36,775 nt of DNA from contig JASJQH010000057.1 in assembly GCA_040143965.1 (NCBI GenBank), positions 1-36,775 of the forward strand, given 5' to 3'. Position numbers and translations under genes: made by a program. This DNA comes from Basidiobolus ranarum. Taxonomy: Eukaryota > Basidiobolomycota > Basidiobolomycetes > Basidiobolales. Of the stretch, positions 29,974 through 36,775 are shown in pieces. Under the pieces are notes generated by a model that worked only from the letters and a program-made list of their open reading frames with translations, was not told the DNA's origin and searched no databases. Numbering within the stretch: position 1 is the first letter of the stretch; every line of letters starts with the position of its first letter.

Positions 29974-30504
29974 ATGTAAGTCTTTGTATTTTCGGTTATC
30001 GTATATATATTCGTATATGAGCGTGTAAGTAACCGCTGTTTTACTCAGGTCATCCCCATACGAAAATCCCAACAATGGTCCTTCTGCTAGCAGTCCCAAC
30101 AAAAGTAAGCTAGTACAACAACAGGTGGACGAAGTAGTAAATATCATGCAAGACAATGTAAATCGAGTCATGGAGCGAGGCGAACGTTTAGATACTTTAA
30201 ACAACAAAGCTGGTCAGTTTTTCCTTAGCTCTCTATATTATATACTATGGACTTTCGATTCTTAAACTTTATCTGTACTTGTAGAGGATCTCGAAAGCGG
30301 AGCTCTGCAATTCCGTAGAGGAGCCAACAAAGTTCGTAAGAACATGTGGTGGAAAAATTTCAAGCTCCAACTGATCATTATTGCAATCGTGATCATTCTT
30401 TTGTTGATTATCATAAGTATGTTCAGCTTTATATTTTTGATTTCTTCCTCCACCCCAACTAACCTCGTGTTCAATGTGTAGTTCCTTTGGTAACCAGAAA
30501 GTGA
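29974..30504 (+). CDS. Synaptobrevin/VAMP R-SNARE (Snc1/Snc2 type), 4 exons
   Basis: v-SNARE of post-Golgi secretory vesicles that pairs with plasma-membrane Sso/Sec9-type SNAREs. Exons: 29974-29975, 30049-30212, 30285-30416, 30482-30504; 106 residues, near the usual size (yeast Snc1 117). The R-SNARE motif QQQVDEVVNIMQDNVNRVMERGERL has its zero-layer Arg in the RGERL region, followed by LNNKAEDLESGALQFRRGA and KVRKNMWWKNFK, then a C-terminal anchor of Ile/Leu/Val ending IPLVTRK. In my model the start codon is split: AT in exon 1, G opening exon 2 (MSSPYENPNNG). The donor ATGTAAGT is optimal. An alternative keeps an exon from the ATG at 29918 to 29964 with donor GTAATA and gives an odd hydrophobic N-terminus. 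Confidence 0.88.
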
Positions 30505-30949
30505 TGTTGCAACATATCTTCCAATCTTGTTTATAGCGTTCAATTATACACTACTTCGAAATGAACTATCATTTCCGATATCCATTATTTTCCCCCCTCA
30601 AAATGTAGTAAACTCATTGGTCTTTGGCCTAAATCAAATCATCAGTTTTCCCAGATATCAACACAATAAAAAATCAACCCACACTCGAATTCTGCACAAA
30701 AGCCTACTACATGTTCAAGTGACCATCCCTGTTTGACATCTTGGGCTGAGGTACCTAAATTAGTGGCAGGCTTTGTTTGAGAAATGCCAGAAAATACACT
30801 AACGACAACATGTTGGACACAGTGAGTTTCAAAGGTGAAACTATCAAATTAATCGGATTTTATTGGGGATATAATAGACCTTGCTGGAAGGCTGTCATAG
30901 TAAGGACAATCCCACCTTCCTCTCTTTATCCTTCTATCCAGACAAGACC

Positions 30950-31288
30950 ATGTTCACGCAGTTGATAGCCCTAGTTGTTGGTACGGTCATTCTTGCTTCC
31001 TCCGGAGTGGTTAATGGTGAATGTACTGACACTAATAAGAACTGTGCTGGCTGGGGCAAGTCTGGAGAATGTACAAACAATCCGCTCTACATGTTGGTTA
31101 ACTGTTGTACAACCTGTAAGGAAGTCGGCATTCAGTATGTTCAGCCCGATACTAATTGTTCAGATAACCACGTTTGGTGTGAAGCGTATGCTACTGCTGG
31201 CAAATGTGAAGTATCAGGAATCATTGCTTATGATATATCTATGGATATGTGCCCTAGCTCCTGTCATAAATGTCCATCATATAAGTAG
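30950..31288 (+). CDS. Small secreted protein with two ShK-like domains
   Basis: 112 residues, one exon. The ATG at 30950 gives a clean signal peptide (MFTQLIALVVGTVILAS, cut near VNG-E). Two cysteine-rich modules follow. Module 1 (residues ~25-56) reads CTDTNKNCAGWGKSGEC, then NPLYMLVNCCTTC. Module 2 reads CSDNHVWCEAYATAGKC and, after a longer loop, CPSSCHKC. The order C-x-D-x4-C-x-x-(W/Y)-x3-G-x-C ... C-x-x-(S)-C-x-x-C is the ShKT domain; module 2 has the canonical closing spacing, module 1 a shifted one (CC-x2-C). ShKT domains usually mediate protein or ion-channel binding in secreted proteins. The fungal role is unknown. Confidence 0.75.
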   Translation: MFTQLIALVVGTVILASSGVVNGECTDTNKNCAGWGKSGECTNNPLYMLVNCCTTCKEVGIQYVQPDTNCSDNHVWCEAYATAGKCEVSGIIAYDISMDMCPSSCHKCPSYK

Positions 31289-32740
31289 TGGTTAGCTCTC
31301 TATTGTAGTCACAATTTAATAATAAGGCATTTTGGATATTATTCCTTTGTTCCCTATTCACAGTTACTTGTCTTTCTAGTTACCTAATATTATGCCAGGT
31401 GGTATAGAGTTATTAGGAACAGTCTAACTATCATATATAAATATTATTGAGTAGGTGAGGGTGACAGGGGTGTACTTGAAGACCACATGCTACAGAATCT
31501 AAAAGTATTCCAATAATAATAGTTAATAATTATAGATCGTAATTTGCTGGATTAGATCTCTCGCAGGTAAGTCAGGAAATTGTCACTCATCCATGTTGCT
31601 TGTCTGCGGTGCTTTCCATTTTTATCAAGTGTAACTTACTTATAGCAGTTAGCATGCAGTCAATAAACGATATTTGGCAGCTCCAATTCGGTGGCTTATA
31701 TTAGTAGCTTGAACACTTGCGAATCTTGCATCGAATAAATATGTTGCTTATACAATGCAACATGTGAGTAAATTATAAACCATATATCAGCGAATGCCAT
31801 ATCTTGTTTGACTTCAACTTTCAGGTAAAAACAAACCAAGCAATGGTACTACAGCTGCTCTATAACTTCTCTGTTTGAGGCCCTTTTACTAACGGTAAGC
31901 GATTATGTAAGCACTAGAGATGGCGCACTTTGGTATTAATTGAAATAGGTTAACTGTATATTCGGGTATTGGAAAAGGGATTGCAATGAATCTTTGAATC
32001 TATGCAAAGTACTTCATTAATTTTGTACTTTCTAGAAAATACTTGACTTGTATCCTCTTACAGTTCGCAGGTATAATCTGGTGGGACCAGAAGCCAATCC
32101 TCACAGAGATTGGATTCACTTTCAATCTAGCCTAATGCCTAGGCCCCGTGACCTGTAATTTTGGATGAAGTGGATCAATTTAAAATAATAATTAAGAAAT
32201 AGTGGGGGAAATGATGTTTCCCTTCAGTTTTCTTAGTAAATCCAAATTGTTTGGCATTATTATTCTCTATCAGTATTTATAATTATATCAGTGAATACTA
32301 GCTCCGAAGCTTACAGTTTTAACAGAAAAGTTTGCTCGCTTAATAGTGCAGGTATTCTTGAGAGAAACAATAGCTTCTACATTGATGTTCTCCTAGTGTA
32401 GTAATATTGATATATCACTTGCTAGCATCGTAAGACCATCTAAAAGGGAATAGAGGCTAACTGGTGAAGTCATTAATCAAGCTAAAACAGTCAAATACAC
32501 ATAGGTTGCCTCTGACATCATTAATGCTGCAAAAGGAGGATGAGTTCAGCTTGAACAAAAGAAACCTCCATCTCAATTAGTATTATTATTAGTGTGCGCT
32601 AAATAACTTCGATAAGGTGGTTGTAGCTGATTGCTGCATCAAAAAACAAAAGGAAACAATTGCACCTGCTAGTTATAGTATATACATATAACTCTACAAA
32701 TTAATACCCATATATACGGAACCTATATGCACTAGATTTA
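31289..32740. other. Intergenic region of 1.45 kb, no gene seen
   Basis: AT-rich, with stops in all frames at short intervals. I looked for tRNA-like A/B boxes, terminal repeats and coding blocks and saw none. Confidence 0.4.
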
Positions 32741-33621
32741 TTATTTTAAACTATGAAATGACTGCTGTATTGTTGCAATGGTATATAGATGTTTAGCGGC
32801 GGCAACGGTAGCAGTGATATAGCCTGATGGGTCACTGACAGGTTGGAAAGTGTTCATGACTTTACCTTCATTAGATAGGTTGAAGGGCTTGAAATTGACA
32901 CTAGAGTAGTGCTTGTTGGGAAGTGCATGGCTAATCTTACTAACATCCACGCTCTCCCATCTTATACATGGTGGCTTGCACTGAGGTTGAATCATTGGTG
33001 GCAAAGATGCCGAGAGTGATCTCACAAGCACCAGAAGTAATCTCATCAAATAGAATAGACTCAATCTTCGACTTATCCAAACTGTAGGTCCACTTAGCAT
33101 CTACACTGGTAGAGAAGATGCGGTCATGAGCATCTTGAAGAGTAGTGTGCTCACAAAGATGGAAATTAATGAAGTTCGAGCCAGTGGACTTGAGCACAAG
33201 AAGGTGCTTAAGACGAGACTCGACGGTGACATTGCTACTGCGAGAGACAAGCAACTCAACACGTCTGGTATCTTCACCATTACGGAAGAAGGAGTGAGGA
33301 TGAAGCTGACCATCGATATCAACACGAGTCCCACGGTGCTGAATGATCTTGATATGAATATCATTGACGTGAGAGTATCTGTTGATAAAGTGTTGACCAA
33401 TCTCATAACCGAAACGTTCAATAATCTGGACATTGCTAGATTTCTTAGCAAGAACATAGATAGTGTTCTTGACAGTGTCGGTAGGAATAATAGGGCTGTT
33501 GTTAGCTTCAGTGTATGAGGTCTCAAATTTGCCGTCAAGAAGAACCTGGCAAGTAAGTTCAACTACATCGTGCCAATCTTTGGTATGGCGAATAACCAAT
33601 AATAGATTTGTACTTTACCAT
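32741..33621 (-). pseudogene. Urate oxidase (uricase), probably decayed, minus-strand copy
   Basis: Uricase oxidises urate to 5-hydroxyisourate in peroxisomes. Most of the protein is readable: VVELTCQVLLDGKFETSYTE, then NNSPIIPTDTVKNTIYVLAK (the active-site Thr region), GQHFINRYSHVNDIHIKI, STGSNFINFHLCEHTTLQDA, DRIFSTSVDAKW, and NDSTSVQATMYKMG (the SVQ urate-binding Gln). Two frame breaks are apparent, one between the ATG at 33621 and VIRHTKDW, and one just after YKMG near 32950. Beyond the second, another frame continues with HYSSVNFKPFNLSNEG and SGYITATVAAAKH. The end (HSLK) is not a peroxisomal SKL-type signal. No splice sites explain the breaks. Sequencing error cannot be excluded because the catalytic segment is well kept. 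Confidence 0.75.
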
Positions 33622-33639
33622 AGATTTGTGATTTGACAC

Positions 33640-33647
33640 TATATAAA
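33640..33647 (+). promoter_or_regulatory. TATA box candidate between the two uricase copies
   Basis: TATATAAA in the 86-nt gap between the two opposed uricase starts, 61 nt above the plus-strand ATG. It orients toward the plus-strand copy. Confidence 0.4.
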
Positions 33648-33707
33648 GCCGTTAAGGAATGGGCCAGAAAAGTAGAGCTCCCCACTTGATCAAGTATCTA
33701 ATCAATC

Positions 33708-34416
33708 ATGTCATCATCTATTGAATCAAAATGTCAGGCTTACGGTAAAGCTAAAGTCAGAGTCACTAAAACTAAAGTCAGAGTCACTAAAGCTATCGGT
33801 CACACCGCTGACATTGTCGAGCTTGCCTGCCAAGTACTTTGAGAAGGCCTGCACTGAGGCTGACAACAGCATGGTAGTTCCGACTGACACAGTCAGAAAC
33901 ACTATGTCATTGCCAAGAGGTCTAACCATGTTCAAACTATTGAACGTTATAATTACGAACTCCGCAAGCACTTTGTTGACAAATACGCTCACGAACCCAC
34001 GCCAATGTCCACATTGTTCAATCTCATTGGGCCAGAATCAATTTCAATGTTGAGATTGACCCTCACTCCTACTGCGATGGAGCCGCAACCAGAAAACCTG
34101 GTTGACCATCACCGCCGATGGAGTCAGTATCAAATCAGGTTTGGAAGGTCTACTTGTGTTGAAGACCACTGGATCACCCTTCACCAACTTCCATCTCTGC
34201 GAGAACACTACCCTCTAAGATGCTGATGACCGTATATTTTCTACCCCCGTTAAGGCTCGCTATAACATCGACACTTCCATTGGAGTCGAGAATATTCCAT
34301 TCAATCGTATTTTCGATGGAGTTTGCAAGACATCCTTGGATGTATTTGCTTGTGATGACTCTGATTTCTCTGGATATATTACTGCTACCATTGGCGGTCG
34401 TAATAGTCGAATTTAA
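33708..34416 (+). pseudogene. Urate oxidase pseudogene, plus-strand copy
   Basis: A second uricase, head-to-head with the first. It starts MSSSIESKCQAYGKAKVRVTK, then repeats KVRVTK through an ~18-21 bp duplication. Family blocks then appear in changing frames: DIVELACQVL, CTEADNSMVVPTDTVRNT, KRSNHVQTIERYNYELRKHF, INFNVEIDPHSYCDG, LVLKTTGSPFTNFHLCENTT and DDRIFSTPVKARYNI. At least three frame breaks and an internal stop are visible, and the segment between VFACDDS and SGYITATIGG is deleted. The last residues are NSRI, a tripeptide resembling a peroxisomal PTS1 (SRL/SKL class). Its sequence differs considerably from the minus copy, so the duplication is not recent. Confidence 0.85.
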
Positions 34417-35644
34417 TTCATCCAAGTTCTCATCAATCATATCATACGTGTAACATATCACTCTGAAATGCTCCAAACTCTGCAAAACAATAAAGTTCCT
34501 TTACATTGCAGTGGGCTCAAGAGAAGGTTTAGGGTTAAAATAGGAATATGTACGTTAATCGAAATATTCCTGCCGTTTGATTTAATCCTGTTACTACAGG
34601 TGTGGTGTGATTCAACCTTTTTTTGTTGGGAGCCCTTTCAACTCCTCTGTTTATATATATCTAAACGCCGAGCCAGTAAAACAGGTGATGGTGAATTAAT
34701 TAACGATTGAATATGCAAACATCGAGCTTGTTCTATATTAGCAATACACATATATGGTCTAACTCTGATTCGATCACTTACTCGAGGGAAGTGTGACCTG
34801 GAGTATCGGCTTCATGGCTTGTTCTAGGTTGAAACGCTTACAACAGTAGCCTATATGGCAGCCACCAATCTCATAGTATTATGAACAGCATCAAAGTGAA
34901 TATTTTTAATCCTAATTAATTGGTCCAGCCTTGTCTTTGTTTACCAGCATCTTGATTGGGTAATGTCATGATATATTAGTCAATGATAGAAAATATCTTC
35001 CCTTTAAGCACTAATATAGAGAGAGAGAGTGGAGAGTCTAAATTGCTCACCGTCCTAGAGAGAGAGTGGAGAGTCTAAATTGCTCACCGTCTATTCCTTC
35101 ATCCCTAATGAACCAGTTGTGCTAAACCGAAAATATTGATTTCCTACTACCATAGTGTCGCGAAGTTACTAAAACGAACCATGTCCAATCGTGGAATGAG
35201 CATGTGCCTCCTCACCGGATAGTGAGAACGATGGAAGGTAAAAAACCGCTACTGGTTTGGGGGTACGTTAAATTGATGAATCAAACGGCAACAAATGAAG
35301 AAACAATCCTGTCTACGTTTTGAAATGCAGCATCGAGTTCGTCACAGTAACAATTTATTCCACAGTGAAGGGCTAGTTAGTCTACTCGTTCTTATTGGTC
35401 AATGTTTATAAACAATAATTTCGTGTTTGCGTCATATAAAATGGTATTGGATTATGGTAGATAATGTGCATAGAGTAAGGGAATCATTAGTGATTGGTTA
35501 TCTTCAGGATGAATAAATATAATCCACTCAGATTTGCTTACCAGAAGATAACACATAGCTTGTTAAAATTTCCACATTGGGGGCCGCCCATTGAGGCCTG
35601 TAGTCCATAAAAGCGAAGTCGGCTCAACACTTACGCTTATCCCA
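34417..35644. other. Intergenic region of 1.2 kb
   Basis: Holds the short tandem repeat at 35017-35091 and the promoter of the next gene. No gene, RNA or transposon was recognised. Confidence 0.4.
35017..35091. repeat. Two-copy ~37-bp tandem repeat
   Basis: Copies 35017-35054 and 35056-35091 share AGAGAGAGTGGAGAGTC, then TAAATTGCTCACCGTC. They are identical except for one GA step in the purine run and are separated by one base, so the duplication is recent. Confidence 0.95.
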
Positions 35645-36313
35645 ATGATGTTTCTCAAATATCTTCTCTTCGCTTCTTCTGTCTCAACGGTTCTCGCTGT
35701 TCAAGTAAGCTTACCTTATTTTGCTGAAGCCTTCATGGCTACTCAAACTGGAGTTAGTATCTTGACTGGAGTCGCTACCGGAATGGCCTCTTTCTTTGGA
35801 ATCGGGGCTTTGTTGACTCAGTATCATAACGATAATCAAGAGATCCATGCCGTCTGTTGGGACATGGATACTGCTACATGTACCAATGCTGTAACTCTGT
35901 TGGGCTCCGGTTCCTGTGGAACTAGTGCAGAGAAATCCTGTGCGTTAATCTCTACCACTGCTGCTATTTTCAATAGAAATGCTAAAGCTTTGAATGGTAG
36001 CTCTGGCAAATGTACTCTTATTCCCAACAGCGAGAGGTATGCCTCCTGTGATGCCGCTGTAAAGGTGTTCAACCAAGAGAAAAGAGATATTGACTCTTTA
36101 TTGACTACTTTTCATCCAAATAACGGGTATTCACGCCGCACTAGTGTAACACGCGATGGTATTGCAGCACTTATCCGTAAGGAATGTAAACGACAGAATC
36201 TAAATGCTCAAAGATATGTCTGTAGATCTGTTGACCCGGTGGCTCTTGTTACAGCTGAATGTAAGAGGCAGACTGCCAACGCTGGAACAAATCACTGTGC
36301 TTTAAAATTATAA
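35645..36313 (+). CDS. Secreted cysteine-containing protein, unknown function
   Basis: 222 residues, one exon, starting at the ATG pair 35645/35648. Signal peptide: MMFLKYLLFASSVSTVLA. A Gly/Ala-rich hydrophobic stretch follows (GVSILTGVATGMASFFGIGALL), then a middle domain with six spaced cysteines (CWDMDTATC, GSGSCGTSAEKSCAL, GKCTLIPN, ASCDAAV). EKRDIDSLL offers a Kex2-type site. The C-terminus contains two copies of a short unit, ECKRQNLNAQRYVC and ECKRQTANAGTNHC. I do not recognise the family. The cysteines and signal suggest an extracellular or cell-wall protein. Confidence 0.7.
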   Translation: MMFLKYLLFASSVSTVLAVQVSLPYFAEAFMATQTGVSILTGVATGMASFFGIGALLTQYHNDNQEIHAVCWDMDTATCTNAVTLLGSGSCGTSAEKSCALISTTAAIFNRNAKALNGSSGKCTLIPNSERYASCDAAVKVFNQEKRDIDSLLTTFHPNNGYSRRTSVTRDGIAALIRKECKRQNLNAQRYVCRSVDPVALVTAECKRQTANAGTNHCALKL

Positions 36314-36775
36314 TACCCATGAAGTTATAACTCAATTCTGATAATAAAAGTTATGATCTATGTTTCAATTCTAGTAGAGAAATTGTTCACCATGTTTCGG
36401 TTTGTATATGAAAAACGAAAAATCCTGATAGCAATGCTATTCATGCGTATGCTCCTGACAGTGGCGTGGGTAGCTGTCAAAATCTTAGAGTGGCGTTTTT
36501 GGTCAGGGTTAGATATTAATTAGAAGATTAAGATATTAGTTAGATTTTGAATATGTTAGTGTTGGATTAAAAACGCATTTGTTGGCCAAGTGAAAGATAA
36601 GCCGCTAACGTAGTAGCAATGTAGAGATTTTGGAAGACTAAATGAGAGTCACGTGTATTTAAACATCTCAAACACACGGACAAGTTTGAAATAGTATGCT
36701 CTAAGTATATTTCTGTTATCATCTTTGCAGAAAGGCAACTTCTTAGTGTCAACATTGTCGACGATCTCTATCTTT
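36314..36775. other. Right-edge non-coding region
   Basis: 462 nt after the last gene. It carries AATAAAAG near 36341 (possible polyadenylation signal) and a short direct repeat, TTAGATATTAATTAG and AAGATATTAGTTAG, at about 36508-36545. No gene seen. Confidence 0.4.

Noticed and set aside
30022-30048. Exon ATGAGCGT followed by a GTAAGT intron for synaptobrevin
   Set aside because: The phase fits, but the intron would be about 22 nt, far below the shortest others here (54 nt).
31289-32740. Possible mobile element or tRNA in the large gap before the uricase pair
   Set aside because: No terminal inverted or direct repeats, no coding remnant and no tRNA A/B-box pair could be seen by eye.
32741-32760. 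C-terminal HSLK of the minus-strand uricase as a peroxisomal signal
   Set aside because: The order is SLK, not SKL, and the tail beyond VAAAKH is outside the conserved family end.

Overview
The window is nuclear DNA from an AT-rich, gene-dense fungus. The evidence is a set of fungal-type genes (V-ATPase subunit a, the Cch1 calcium channel, Rrn6, Ino1, a Snc-type synaptobrevin, Sds3), introns mostly 54-90 nt long with GTAAGT-like donors and CTAAC/CTAAT-like branch sites, and genes on both strands. A fungal RlmN, a recognisable CENP-K and three introns with minor-spliceosome (U12) signals do not fit budding yeasts. They point to an early-diverging (zygomycete-grade) lineage; an Entomophthoromycotina-like fungus is my guess only. 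I see no rRNA, tRNA, CRISPR array, virus-like element or intact transposon.

Layout. 1-9 kb: the 3' end of a V-ATPase subunit a gene, a CENP-K kinetochore gene, an Rrn6/TAF1C gene (RNA polymerase I core factor, minus strand, 10 exons), a mitochondrial-type RlmN radical-SAM methyltransferase and a small ER-type membrane protein (minus). 9-16 kb: an 8-exon Cch1 calcium channel gene. 16-22 kb: an ACOT9-type acyl-CoA thioesterase, a tiny secreted protein, an unknown protein with a twin NIN-LL-LH-RR motif, and myo-inositol-1-phosphate synthase with a 5'UTR intron. 22-24.3 kb: gene-poor DNA with a 31-bp tandem repeat and a diverged ~110-bp duplication. 24.3-30.5 kb: a secreted dibasic-site (Kex2-type) repeat protein, a TPR protein, a SAAL1-like protein, Sds3 and synaptobrevin. 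30.5-36.8 kb: a secreted protein with two ShK-like domains, two head-to-head decayed urate oxidase genes, a short tandem repeat and a cysteine-containing secreted protein.

Most genes are unrelated housekeeping neighbours and no operon-like pathway is visible. The most noteworthy structure lies in the introns: an AT-AC intron with textbook U12 signals in SDS3, and two GT-AG introns with U12-like donors in RRN6. SDS3 also has a GC-AG intron, several genes have 20-23 nt exons, and the synaptobrevin gene may have an AUG split by an intron. All exon models were built by hand; spliced lengths divide by three for every multi-exon gene whose exons I fully resolved. Gene identities rest on remembered family motifs, not on a database search.
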